Positions 48,102 to 56,882 of a DNA stretch of 64,000 bases are shown here, in pieces (the first letter of the stretch is position 1; each line of letters begins with the position of its first letter). A program made the translations under genes and the position numbers. Where the stretch lies: contig JAATGP010000069.1 of NCBI GenBank assembly GCA_015654635.1, positions 1 to 64,000 on the forward strand, written 5' to 3'. Under the pieces are notes generated by a model, which saw only the letters and a list, made by a program, of their open reading frames with translations, was not told the DNA's origin and searched no databases. This DNA comes from Alphaproteobacteria bacterium (GTDB lineage: Bacteria > Pseudomonadota > Alphaproteobacteria > Micropepsales > Micropepsaceae).

Positions 48102-49378
48102 GCGGCCGCCTCGTCTTTACCAACCAGCGCCCGGTAATAACCCAGAATCCGCCCCATGCAATCATCCCAACTGAAGGTCAGCGCCCGCGCCCTCGCGGCT
48201 TCGCTCAGCCGTGCCCGCAAACCCGCATTCTCCGCTATTTCGCCGAGGCGCATCGCAAACATATCACTATTGCGCGGCTCTACCAGAAATCCCGTCTGCC
48301 CCTGCACCACCAGCGAGCGGCTTCCCGTAGCATCGGCACAGACGCAAGGCAGGCCCGAGGCCATCGCTTCTAACGTAACATTTCCAAATGTTTCAGTTTC
48401 GCTCGGAAACAGGAAGACATCCGCCGCCGCATAAGCCTCGGCCAGGTCTTTGCCCTTCAAAAAGCCGGTGAAGATGGCCGTGGGCAAATCGCGCTCCATC
48501 TGGGCCCGGTCGGGTCCGTCGCCGACAATGACGGCGCGATGTGCAATGCCGCGCGCTTCCAGCCGCCGCAATGTCGCCACCACGGTGTCGAGTTCTTTCT
48601 CCCGCACCAGCCGCGAGACGAAGGTGACGACGAATTCATCTGGCGCGATGGCGTGGTGCGCGCGGAAATTGCTGCGGCGCTGCGCCGGGCTGAACAAATC
48701 GGTATCGACGCCGCGCGGCCACAGTTTGAAATTGTCCCGCATGCCATCGGCCAGAAGCGCATCCACCATGGATTGCGACGGCACATAGACTTCGCGGCAT
48801 CTGCCATAAGCATATTTGAGATAGGCCTTGAGCAGCCCCTCGACCCAGCGCGAATAGGGATAATGCTTGAGATAAGTTTCAAAGCGCGTGTGGCAAGAGG
48901 CGACCATGGGAATTCCCATGGCACTGGCGGTTTTCAGCACGCTATAGCCCAGCGGATCGGGCGCCAGCGCGAGATGAATCACATCGGGCGCAAAGGCTTT
49001 CAGCCGCGCGCGATTGGCTTTGGTGAGGCCGAAGGCAATGCGGTATTCGGGCCGTCCCGGCGCCGCGATCGAAGGCACCGCCACCAGCGTTCCGGCATGC
49101 TCAAGGGCAGGGGTCTTGCCGACCGGCGCGAAGACGACAACCTCCACGCCTTGCTTTTCCAAATACGCCACCAACCGGTTCAGCGTCAGCGCGACGCCAT
49201 CCCGGATGTAATTGTAAGAACTCGCTATGATTGCGATGCGCAGCGGAGCATTGCGGTCCGGTGAACCGTTTGTCCTGCCTGCGGCGCGTGCTTGATCATG
49301 GGATGGGTCTGTCACGAACACGCTGCGTATGCTTTTCTGCTTGCCCCTGTGGCGGACTTTACAAGAGGTCGCAGCCAT
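48098..49378 (-). CDS. Glycosyltransferase family 4 (MgtA-like)
   Basis: A 426-aa transferase of the GT4 subgroup that includes mannosyl- and digalactosyl-type lipid glycosyltransferases. Key stretches are IIASSYNYIRDGVALTLNRL, SCHTRFETYLKHYPYS, VSRLVREKELDTVV and FLFPSETETFGNVTLEAMA with the E-x7-E motif. The first 45 residues are basic and unlike the family, so the real start may be a GTG or other codon nearer residue 20-46. It leads the GT4-GT4-DUF4833 operon and is divergent from the CerR-like gene. Confidence 0.85.
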   Translation of the reverse strand: MAATSCKVRHRGKQKSIRSVFVTDPSHDQARAAGRTNGSPDRNAPLRIAIIASSYNYIRDGVALTLNRLVAYLEKQGVEVVVFAPVGKTPALEHAGTLVAVPSIAAPGRPEYRIAFGLTKANRARLKAFAPDVIHLALAPDPLGYSVLKTASAMGIPMVASCHTRFETYLKHYPYSRWVEGLLKAYLKYAYGRCREVYVPSQSMVDALLADGMRDNFKLWPRGVDTDLFSPAQRRSNFRAHHAIAPDEFVVTFVSRLVREKELDTVVATLRRLEARGIAHRAVIVGDGPDRAQMERDLPTAIFTGFLKGKDLAEAYAAADVFLFPSETETFGNVTLEAMASGLPCVCADATGSRSLVVQGQTGFLVEPRNSDMFAMRLGEIAENAGLRARLSEAARARALTFSWDDCMGRILGYYRALVGKDEAAA

Positions 49379-49428
49379 GGCTTTGTCAACCTTCCGCCGT
49401 AAAACCCTTTCGCATTAAGCGCATAACC

Positions 49429-50181
49429 ATGGTCAGCAACAGCATTCTCATCACCGGCGCCTCCAGCGGTATTGGGGCTGCTTTGGCGCGAGTTTATGCC
49501 GGGCAAGGCAGGCGCCTTTTTCTCTGGGGCCGCGATAACGCCCGCCTGGAGACGGTCGCCGCGGCGTGCCGCGCGCGGGGCGCATACGTAGAAACACGAT
49601 GTTTCGATATCGTGGATTTTTCCGCGCTGATCCAAGAACTCGACGGGCTCGATAGCAAAAATCCGCTCGATCTTGTCTTCTTCAATGCGGGGCTTGGCGG
49701 CAGTCTGCCGCAGGATCGCGCGGGTCAGGATCCGCACACTGCCGAGAAAATGGCGGGTGTGAACTTCACCGCCCCCGCCATTGGCGCCAATCTTATGGCC
49801 GAGCGCATGGCAAAGCGCGGGGCAGGACAAATTGTGCTGGTAGGCTCGGTGGCGGCATCCTTTCCTTTGCCCATGGCACCGCTTTATTCGGGCTCTAAGG
49901 CCGGTCTTGCCATGTTTGCCGAAGCGCTTGGTCTCAGGCTGAAGCGCCATGGCGTCTTTGTTACATTGGTTTCGCCCGGCTTTATCGATACGCCCATGAG
50001 CCAGTCTCTGACCGAGCCGCGGCCCTTTCTCATCACCGCCGACCATGCTGCTGCCATCATTGCGCGCAAAGTGGCGCGTCACGCCCGGCGCGTTGTCATA
50101 CCTTGGCAATTTGCAATGATTCTGGCGGTGTCCAAATGCGTACCGCGCGTTGTGATGCGGGCCGTTTTGGCGGCGTTCTAA
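49429..50181 (+). CDS. Short-chain dehydrogenase, CerR-like (3-ketosphinganine/ketoceramide reductase candidate)
   Basis: A 250-aa SDR. The NADP-binding motif is ITGASSGIGAALA and the catalytic YxxxK is in APLYSGSKAGLA, with the Ser in LVGSVAAS. In Caulobacter crescentus an SDR (CerR) reduces the 3-keto group of the sphingoid or ceramide intermediate, and the Spt and ceramide-synthase-like genes lie 3-6 kb downstream on the same locus, so this is the best candidate for that step. SDRs are very numerous, so the assignment depends on context. Start at 49429 is the family start; the frame is open upstream. The next gene begins 55 bp later. Confidence 0.75.
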   Translation: MVSNSILITGASSGIGAALARVYAGQGRRLFLWGRDNARLETVAAACRARGAYVETRCFDIVDFSALIQELDGLDSKNPLDLVFFNAGLGGSLPQDRAGQDPHTAEKMAGVNFTAPAIGANLMAERMAKRGAGQIVLVGSVAASFPLPMAPLYSGSKAGLAMFAEALGLRLKRHGVFVTLVSPGFIDTPMSQSLTEPRPFLITADHAAAIIARKVARHARRVVIPWQFAMILAVSKCVPRVVMRAVLAAF

Positions 50182-50236
50182 GAGCGCAGACGCGGAGCAT
50201 GGCCGCTTGCGGCTCTGTGGTATAGGTTTTGCGAAA

Positions 50237-51220
50237 ATGGCGGAGAGGCCGGTCCTGAATAATCTGCACACGTATCTTAAGGAGTGGGGGCTGAGGCTGA
50301 AGGCCCCGGCACAAGACTTCTACGCGCGCTGGGGCAGGGTTTTGCGTCCCGCGCTGCGCTTTGGCGTGCCGTTGCTGCTGCTGGCGCTGATCGGCTACGG
50401 CCTCACTCATGTGGGCTGGGCGAATATCTATCAGGCCCGGCCGACCGCGCTCAGCTTTTATCTTGTGGTTTTGGTGCCGTTCTTCGTGCAGCCGATTGCC
50501 GATCTTTGCATCTATCGCAATCTCTTAAGGGCTGGCGGCGCACTGCCGCTCACCATCTTCCTGCGCAAGCGCTACATGAACAACATCATGCTGGATTATT
50601 CCGGCGAGGTGTATTTCTTCCTCTGGGCCCGCAAGAATCTGAAGATCAAGGATTCGACGCTGTTGCACGCCGTGAAGGATTCCAGCGTGCTCTCGGCCTC
50701 GGCCGGGCTCATTGTGCTGTGGGTAATGCTGCTTGCGCTTGTGGTTGCCGGCATCGTGAAAATTCCCGTGGTTTCGCGCGGCACCTGGTGGGTGGTGGCG
50801 GCTGGCTCCTTGCCGCTGGTCTTCGCGGCGGCGCTGTTTCTTGGACAAAAGCAACTCAGCCAGACCAGCCGCAAGGACATGGTCATCACCTTCGTCCTTC
50901 ATTTTGCCCGCGCCCTCACGGTGATGGGGCTCGAATTTCTGACTTGGCTGTTTTCGGGCGCTCTGCCCAGCACCGGCGATTGCCTCAAATTCGTCGCCTT
51001 GCGCTTGTTGGTGACGCGCCTGCCGCTGGTGCCCAATAAGGAGCTGGTGTTTGTCGGTGTCGGTGTGGCGGCGGCGGGGCTGATGCATATCTCCGCTCCC
51101 AAGGTGGCGGCCGTTCTGGTGCTGATCACAGTGATCGACCGCTGTCAGGATTTTCTCATCGTGGGTTTGCCGTGGCTGCTTGAACAACTGCCTCTGCGCC
51201 GCAGCGCAGCCAAGCTTTGA
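50237..51220 (+). CDS. Polytopic membrane protein, lysylphosphatidylglycerol synthase TM/flippase-like
   Basis: A 327-aa integral membrane protein with about seven to eight hydrophobic helices (for example PLLLLALIGYGL at residues 46-57 and LVVLVPFFVQPIADL). The pattern resembles the flippase-like transmembrane region of the lysylphosphatidylglycerol synthase family (UPF0104) but I am not certain. It starts at ATG 50237; the shorter N-terminal extension in the open frame is unlikely. It lies between the CerR-like and GT39-like genes, 6 bp before the latter, and could move a lipid-linked sugar or lipid across the inner membrane. Confidence 0.55.
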   Translation: MAERPVLNNLHTYLKEWGLRLKAPAQDFYARWGRVLRPALRFGVPLLLLALIGYGLTHVGWANIYQARPTALSFYLVVLVPFFVQPIADLCIYRNLLRAGGALPLTIFLRKRYMNNIMLDYSGEVYFFLWARKNLKIKDSTLLHAVKDSSVLSASAGLIVLWVMLLALVVAGIVKIPVVSRGTWWVVAAGSLPLVFAAALFLGQKQLSQTSRKDMVITFVLHFARALTVMGLEFLTWLFSGALPSTGDCLKFVALRLLVTRLPLVPNKELVFVGVGVAAAGLMHISAPKVAAVLVLITVIDRCQDFLIVGLPWLLEQLPLRRSAAKL

Positions 51221-51226
51221 GGGCCC

Positions 51227-53119
51227 ATGCGGATCGCAGCAACCCTTTCTACTTGGCGCCGTTCGCCGCTGTTTTGGATCCTTCTTGGGGCCGGGCTGCT
51301 CCGCATCGCTGGTCTCTTCTGGGGTTTGCCGGGCGCGGATGGCTGGGATGATGATGGGGTGGCGCCGCGCAATTTCCTCGTTGGCTTGGCGCAGACTTAC
51401 ACGCCCGGCGCGCACTTCACTTATCCGCCGTTCCATATGTTCATTTTGGGCCTCCTCAGCCTGCCGGGAATCGTCATCGCCATTGCCTCGGCGCCTTCCC
51501 TGCATCCGCAGGATGTGATCGGCACGATCACGCACGTCCCCTATATGACGTTCTTTGCCGTGGTGGCCCGGCTGGTCAGTATTGCCTTCAGCTTCGGCAC
51601 CATCGTCATCGTCGGTAAAATGGCGGAGCTGCTGGCCGGGCGCAGGGCGGGGCTTTTTGCCGCTGCAGCGTTGGCGCTCAATGCGGCGCTCACCTATTAC
51701 GGCGTCGCTACCAATCTCGACGGGCCTGCGATTTTTTGGGCGGTGCTGGCGGTCTATTTTTTTATGCGCGTAATGGCGCTGAAGGAGTTGCCCGCGATTC
51801 GGTGGGCCCTCTTAAGTGCCGCCGCCGCCGTGGCCACCAAGGATCAGGCCTATGCAGTCTTTGCGCTGGCTTTCCCTGCGGGTCTGGCGCTGTGGTTTGT
51901 CACCGATGCTTGGGCCAGAGCCCATGCAAGCCGCCTTCTCATCCCGATTCTTCTGTGGAGTGTTGCCGCTCTGTTGGCGGTGCTGCTGGTCGATGGCGCC
52001 ATTACCAACCCGCATGGCTTCGCCGATCGTCTCGCTTTCCTTACCGGCCCCGCCAGCAAGGATTACGCCCAATACGAAGCGGGCCCGGCGGGGTGGGGGG
52101 CGTTGCTGGTCGATATGCTGAATTTCTCCAGCCGCTATTACCCGGGTCTGTTCTTTCTCTTGGCGCTGGCGGGCATGGCCCGGCTCGCATGCCGTTTTCA
52201 TTTGCAGTCTGGTGCCAATCCAGCGGGATTCTTGCCCCTTCTGGCGGCACTATCCTTCACCCTTGCCTTCAATTTTGTGGCGCTTCGCAGCGAGCCTCGC
52301 TTCTTCCTGCCGCAGTCGGTGTTTCTTGCCGTTTATATCGGTATTGCCGTGGACGGGGTGGAGCATGTGGCGAAAGGCTGGCGCCGCACGGCACTAAGGG
52401 CGCTGTGCGTGGTTGCGGTCTTTCTGGCTTTTACGCGCTGTGCGGGCATTAGCGCCGCCTTTCTGGCCGATCCGCGCTACGATGCAGAGCGTTGGATGGC
52501 GGCGCATATGCGCCCTGGCGATAAGGTCGAAATCTACGGTCTGAACACCTATTTGCCGCGTTTTCCGGCAGGGCTCGCGCTCACGCGCGTCGGCCCCAAA
52601 CCGCTCAAGGCGCGCAATCCGCTTCCTGGCGTCATCGAACTTCGCGAGCCCTATGGCGCGCTCTTTCGCCGCCAGCCGCGCTTCCTTGTGGTCCCGGCTG
52701 CCTGGGTCGCCGTTTACCGCGATGATGTTTCCCATCTGGCGGGGCGGGGGCGAATTGTGCAAAAGGTTCTTGCAGCTTCCCAACTTGACGTGGACGCGCG
52801 GAACTACTTTGGTGCACTCTTCGCCGGGCGGCTTCCCTATCGCTTGGCCCATAAATCCGCTTATGCGGAGCCCCTGGGGCCTAGTGTTAATGAATATGAG
52901 AGTCTAACGCAGACCATGTTGGTGTTTGAGCGAGAGCCAAAGAAGGAATTTGAGCCAATTGTCACAGTTCCCAAACCCGAAGCCAAAAGGCAGGCAAACT
53001 CCCCACACGGGAACTTTCGCCATTTGGCCGGATGGGGAGCAGACGTGCTATGGCTGCCGGGACTTGCTTTCGTTTCCAGGGGTTATCATATTGACCACAC
53101 TTGGGGTTGGGACGCGTAA
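51227..53119 (+). CDS. GT39/PMT-like polyprenyl-sugar glycosyltransferase
   Basis: A 630-aa multi-spanning membrane protein of the ArnT/PMT_2 (GT-C) type. A conserved acidic pair follows the first helix (GLPGADGWDDDGVAPRNFLV), then FTYPPFHMFILG and about ten helices, and a periplasmic C-terminal domain of about 200 residues. GT-C enzymes use polyprenyl-phosphate sugars and act on the periplasmic side. The TAA stop overlaps the ATG of the serine palmitoyltransferase-like gene (TAATG), so the two are co-translated. A role in glycosylating a sphingolipid or lipid A-like product is inferred from this link. Confidence 0.8.
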   Translation: MRIAATLSTWRRSPLFWILLGAGLLRIAGLFWGLPGADGWDDDGVAPRNFLVGLAQTYTPGAHFTYPPFHMFILGLLSLPGIVIAIASAPSLHPQDVIGTITHVPYMTFFAVVARLVSIAFSFGTIVIVGKMAELLAGRRAGLFAAAALALNAALTYYGVATNLDGPAIFWAVLAVYFFMRVMALKELPAIRWALLSAAAAVATKDQAYAVFALAFPAGLALWFVTDAWARAHASRLLIPILLWSVAALLAVLLVDGAITNPHGFADRLAFLTGPASKDYAQYEAGPAGWGALLVDMLNFSSRYYPGLFFLLALAGMARLACRFHLQSGANPAGFLPLLAALSFTLAFNFVALRSEPRFFLPQSVFLAVYIGIAVDGVEHVAKGWRRTALRALCVVAVFLAFTRCAGISAAFLADPRYDAERWMAAHMRPGDKVEIYGLNTYLPRFPAGLALTRVGPKPLKARNPLPGVIELREPYGALFRRQPRFLVVPAAWVAVYRDDVSHLAGRGRIVQKVLAASQLDVDARNYFGALFAGRLPYRLAHKSAYAEPLGPSVNEYESLTQTMLVFEREPKKEFEPIVTVPKPEAKRQANSPHGNFRHLAGWGADVLWLPGLAFVSRGYHIDHTWGWDA

Positions 53120-54348
53120 TGGCATCTGATTACTCATTGGCGGGCCATATCGTCCGGCGGGCGCGTTTGGCTGGGGCTGCGGTTTTAGAAAACGGCAATC
53201 CTTTCTTCGCGCCGCTGGATCGCCTGCAGGCCGATGCCATACGTGCTGGCGGTGTTCTCACCAGCTTTGCCAACTACGATTATCTGGGTATTTCCGACCA
53301 CGCCGCGATTCGCGACGCAGCCCATCTGGCGCTGGATCGCGTTGGCGTCGGTGCTCTGGGTTCGCGCCTTGTCGGCGGCGAGCGCTTGATTCATGCCGAT
53401 TTCGAGAATGCGCTGGCGAAATTCGTTGGCACTGGGGCTTGCCTTACTTTGGTGAGCGGCTATCTCACCAACCTCACCACCATTTCGCATCTGCTCGGCA
53501 AGCGCGATCTCGTCATCTATGATGAGCTTAGCCACAACTCCATCGTGGCCGGCGTTGCCTCGTGCAAAGCCACGCCGATGGAATTCCGCCATAACGATAT
53601 GGACCATTTGCGCCACCTGCTCACGGAAGCGCGCGGCAATTATCGCAACTGCCTGATCGTGGTCGAAAGCCTCTACAGCATGGATGGCGACATCGCCAAT
53701 CTGCCGGAGCTTTTGAACCTCAAGGACGAATTCCATTCCTGGCTGCTCGTCGATGAAGCCCATTCGATCGGTGTTTTGGGTGAGACCGGCCGCGGCATCT
53801 GCGAATATTTCAAGGAAGATCCCGAGCGGATCGATCTCATCATCGGCACCTTGTCCAAGACCTTTGTCTCCTGCGGCGGCTTCATCTGCGCCCAGAAGCC
53901 GGTGCTCGATTGGATGAAGTTCCTCTTGCCGGGCTTTGTTTATAGTGTGGGCCTGCCGCCGGTGATTGCCGCGGCGGCCAATGCCGCTTTGCAGCTCATC
54001 ATCAAAGAGCCTGAGCGTGTCGGCAAGCTGCAAGCCAATTCCAAGCATTTCCTCGAAAAGGCCAAGGCTGCGGGCCTGTCGACCGGGCCTGCCGAAGGCT
54101 ATGCCGTCGTGCCGGTGCATTTCTCCGACATGCGTACCACCATGGCCGCCTCCGACCATCTCATGAAGAACGGCGTTTACGCGCCGCCGATCGTGCAGAT
54201 GGGGGTGCCCAAGGGTCTGCCGCGCATCCGCTTTTTCATCTCGGCCCGCCACAGCTTCGACGAGATCGACCGCACGGTGGAACTCCTGCGCAGCTTCTCG
54301 GCGACGCTCGCCAAAGCGCCGGTCGAAAGCCAAGCCGCGCTGGCCTAA
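53119..54348 (+). CDS. spt: Serine palmitoyltransferase-like alpha-oxoamine synthase
   Basis: A 409-aa PLP enzyme of the alpha-oxoamine synthase family, which condenses an amino acid with an acyl thioester and releases CO2. The PLP lysine is Lys247 in GTLSKTFVSCGGF, and DEAHSIGVLG and DELSHN carry cofactor contacts. The family also includes BioF (7-keto-8-aminopelargonate synthase) and Kbl. Here the absence of biotin genes and the presence of CerR-like and ceramide-synthase-like neighbours point to serine plus acyl-CoA/ACP giving 3-ketosphinganine. The start at 53119 overlaps the previous stop. Its gene and the ceramide-synthase-like gene converge, 3 bp apart. Confidence 0.83.
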   Translation: MASDYSLAGHIVRRARLAGAAVLENGNPFFAPLDRLQADAIRAGGVLTSFANYDYLGISDHAAIRDAAHLALDRVGVGALGSRLVGGERLIHADFENALAKFVGTGACLTLVSGYLTNLTTISHLLGKRDLVIYDELSHNSIVAGVASCKATPMEFRHNDMDHLRHLLTEARGNYRNCLIVVESLYSMDGDIANLPELLNLKDEFHSWLLVDEAHSIGVLGETGRGICEYFKEDPERIDLIIGTLSKTFVSCGGFICAQKPVLDWMKFLLPGFVYSVGLPPVIAAAANAALQLIIKEPERVGKLQANSKHFLEKAKAAGLSTGPAEGYAVVPVHFSDMRTTMAASDHLMKNGVYAPPIVQMGVPKGLPRIRFFISARHSFDEIDRTVELLRSFSATLAKAPVESQAALA

Positions 54349-54351
54349 AGG

Positions 54352-55512
54352 CTAGCCCAGCGGCTTTTCGAAGATGCGGTAGCGTTTGGAGGCGGTGGCG
54401 CCGAATTGGGCGATGACGGCCTTGATGCGCTCGTTCGAATCCAGCACCCAGGAGAGTTCGCCGGTTTCCACCTTGCGGGCGAAATCGCTTCTCTGGCAGG
54501 TCTGAACCATCATCAACGCGGTGATGGCACCGACCGGTGAACTCCAATATTTGCGCCGCACCCCCATCAGGGCCAGCCGCCCCGAGCGCACGCCGCTGAC
54601 CTTCAGCCGCCAGAGGAATTTGACAATACCAAAGGGAAACAGCTTGCCGTTGAGGTCGCGGGCGCATTCGTTGATGTTGGGCAGCATCATGGCAACGCCA
54701 ATGGGCTCGCCATCGTACTCGCCGATTACCAGCGCCTCGGGCTTTAGGAAAACCTTGAACAGCGAGGCGATTTCTTCGACTTCGGCCTCGGTCATGGGCA
54801 CAAAGCCCCAATTCTCCGCCCAGGCGTCGTTGACGATATCGCGGATCAGCGCCACTTCGCCGGGGAAGTTCTTTTTGTCCATCCGCGCCGGGCGGAAGAC
54901 GAAGCTATGCTTTTCCTGCATCTTGCCGATCAGGCGCTGGACGTTCTCGGCAAAGGGCTTTTTCACCGGATAGGTGTAGGCCAGAAGGTCCTGAGTCTTG
55001 GCGTATCCCTGCGCCGTAATCAGATCCTGGTAATAGGGCAGGTGATGGCCCATCAGCACGTTGGGCGGGCTGCCGAAGCCGTCGACCAACAGCCCCGGCT
55101 CATCCCACATATTGAAGCTGACCGGCCCCAGGACTCGCGTCATGCCCTCAGACTTGAGCCAAGCTTCGGCGGTGGCGAGGAGGGCGGCGAACACCGCCGG
55201 GTCATTAATGCCTTCCAGAAAACCGAAATGGCCTGTGGCGTCGTGGTGCTGGGCCAGATGCAAGGCATCGATCTGTGCAGTGATGCGGCCTGCCGGCACG
55301 CCGTCTTTCAGCGCCAGCCAGAACTTGCCCTTGGCGTGCTTGAAAAAGGCATTGTGCTTGGTGTCGAAGTGAAACTGCCGCTCCAGCAGCAGCGGCGCCA
55401 CAAAATTTGGATCATCACGGTAGATCGTCTGCGGCAAGGCATGAAATGCACGCCATTGCGCCTTGCTCTCGACTTCGACGATGGTGATTTCAGCGGGTCT
55501 GGACTGCGACAC
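54352..55512 (-). CDS. GNAT-fold bacterial ceramide synthase-like protein
   Basis: A 386-aa protein resembling the GNAT-type family that in Caulobacter crescentus was identified as bacterial ceramide synthase (N-acylation of the sphingoid base). Visible blocks are NFVAPLLLERQFHFDTKHN, GFLEGINDPAVFAALLATAE and the acyl-CoA-binding-like region GVAMMLPNINECARDLNG, with WGFVPMTEAEVEE in between. It is much longer than ordinary GNAT acetyltransferases (150-200 aa). There is no ATG near the conserved start; GTG at 55512 (VSQSRPAEITIVEVE) is used, TTG slightly upstream being possible. It is convergent with the Spt-like gene. Confidence 0.78.
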   Translation of the reverse strand: MSQSRPAEITIVEVESKAQWRAFHALPQTIYRDDPNFVAPLLLERQFHFDTKHNAFFKHAKGKFWLALKDGVPAGRITAQIDALHLAQHHDATGHFGFLEGINDPAVFAALLATAEAWLKSEGMTRVLGPVSFNMWDEPGLLVDGFGSPPNVLMGHHLPYYQDLITAQGYAKTQDLLAYTYPVKKPFAENVQRLIGKMQEKHSFVFRPARMDKKNFPGEVALIRDIVNDAWAENWGFVPMTEAEVEEIASLFKVFLKPEALVIGEYDGEPIGVAMMLPNINECARDLNGKLFPFGIVKFLWRLKVSGVRSGRLALMGVRRKYWSSPVGAITALMMVQTCQRSDFARKVETGELSWVLDSNERIKAVIAQFGATASKRYRIFEKPLG

Positions 55513-55709
55513 GGCTTTCGCCCCCAAAGGTTTGGGGCTGCTTAGGCAAAGACCGGCGCCAGTGCAATCTGCTTTTCCGTAACCTTCCCCACCGAGAGAG
55601 AAACGAAAGCCGCCCGGGTGGCCGTTCAGAGATATTTTTGTCAGGACGCGATGGGATCGTTTAGCCTGACCGTGCCGGGCGCGATCACAGCGCGAGGAAG
55701 GACATTTCA

Positions 55710-56882
55710 GTGCTTGATTTTCTTGGTGGCCGCCTCGACACCGCTGTCTTGACCGAGACTGCGCTTCGCCGTGCGGGGCGGACCCGTTACTCGGACACAT
55801 CGTTTCACGAGCCCTTGATCAAACTTCTCACTGCCTATGAAGAGGAAGCCGAGCTAAGCCTGTTCGGACGTTTCGCGGCGCGTTTCGACATCTTGCGCTG
55901 CCTCACCAATTTGCTTCAACTCGACGCCGCTGAGGAAGCCGATCCCAGCATCACGCGGCGTCCGATCACAGCGCCGCTTTTCATTACCGGCCTGCCGCGC
56001 TCGAGCACAACCTTTCTGCACACGCTACTGGCCCAGGATCCGGCCACGGCCGTGCCGCTGTGCTGGCAACTCATCTATCCCTTCCCGCCGCGCCGTCCAT
56101 GGTTCGGGAAGGATCGCCGCCGCGATATCGTCGAAGGACAATTTCGTATTTTCAAACTGTTGTCGCCGGGGATATCCGATCTGCATCCCTTGAGCGCCGA
56201 TGCGCCGCAGGAATGCACCGACATCACCGCCCAGGTCTTCCAGAGTCTGCGCTTCGACAGCACCCACCACATCCCTTCCTATCAAGCCTGGCTTGACGAT
56301 CATGGGCAGGATGACGCCTTCCGCTTCCACCGCCGCTTTCTGCAAAATCTGGATGCGCAGGCGCCTGGCCGAAGCTGGGTGCTGAAATCGCCGGATCATA
56401 TTTTTTGTTTGGATGCCATCCAAACCACCTATCCCGATGCGCGCATCGTCTTTTTGCACCGCGATCCGCTCAGCGTGGTGGCGTCTTGTGCCAAGCTGAC
56501 AGAAGCTTTGCGCAAACCCTTTAGCCGCGCCGTAGACCCGCTGGTGGTGGGCAAAAACGTTGCCGACCGTCTGGTGGCCTCGGCGCAGCGCATGGCAGCG
56601 GCCGATGGCGCCGAGAATATCCTGCATCTGTATTTCCGCGATGTCATCGCCGATCCCATGGCGGCGGTGGCGAAAGTGTATGCCCATTGCGGCCGCGACC
56701 TGTCGCCTGCGGCCAAGCTCAAAATGCTGAGCTGGCTTGCTCGCTGCCCGCGCACGCGCACCCGCCACAGCTATAATCTGGCCGAATTCGGGCTCAAGGC
56801 GGGGGTGCTGCGCGAACGCTTCTCCGGCTACATGACTCGCTTCGCTGTGCCCATGGAGCGCCACGCCGGGGAATTGGTGTGA
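55710..56882 (+). CDS. PAPS-dependent sulfotransferase
   Basis: A 390-aa sulfotransferase-family protein. The 5'-phosphosulfate-binding loop is TGLPRSSTTFLH (residues 94-101 GLPRSSTT), and the 3'-phosphate-binding block VFLHRDPLSVVASCAKL follows near residue 250. No signal peptide is seen, so cytoplasmic or membrane-associated. GTG at 55710 is supported by AGGAAGGACATTTCA upstream. The next membrane-protein gene overlaps its stop (GTGA). Because it sits between the ceramide-synthase-like gene and a flippase-like gene, it may sulfate a lipid head group or sugar of the product. That is a prediction, not a demonstrated function. Confidence 0.85.
   Translation: MLDFLGGRLDTAVLTETALRRAGRTRYSDTSFHEPLIKLLTAYEEEAELSLFGRFAARFDILRCLTNLLQLDAAEEADPSITRRPITAPLFITGLPRSSTTFLHTLLAQDPATAVPLCWQLIYPFPPRRPWFGKDRRRDIVEGQFRIFKLLSPGISDLHPLSADAPQECTDITAQVFQSLRFDSTHHIPSYQAWLDDHGQDDAFRFHRRFLQNLDAQAPGRSWVLKSPDHIFCLDAIQTTYPDARIVFLHRDPLSVVASCAKLTEALRKPFSRAVDPLVVGKNVADRLVASAQRMAAADGAENILHLYFRDVIADPMAAVAKVYAHCGRDLSPAAKLKMLSWLARCPRTRTRHSYNLAEFGLKAGVLRERFSGYMTRFAVPMERHAGELV

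Noticed and set aside
53119-54348. BioF (7-keto-8-aminopelargonate synthase)
   Set aside because: No biotin gene is nearby, and the CerR-like and ceramide-synthase-like neighbours favour serine palmitoyltransferase.
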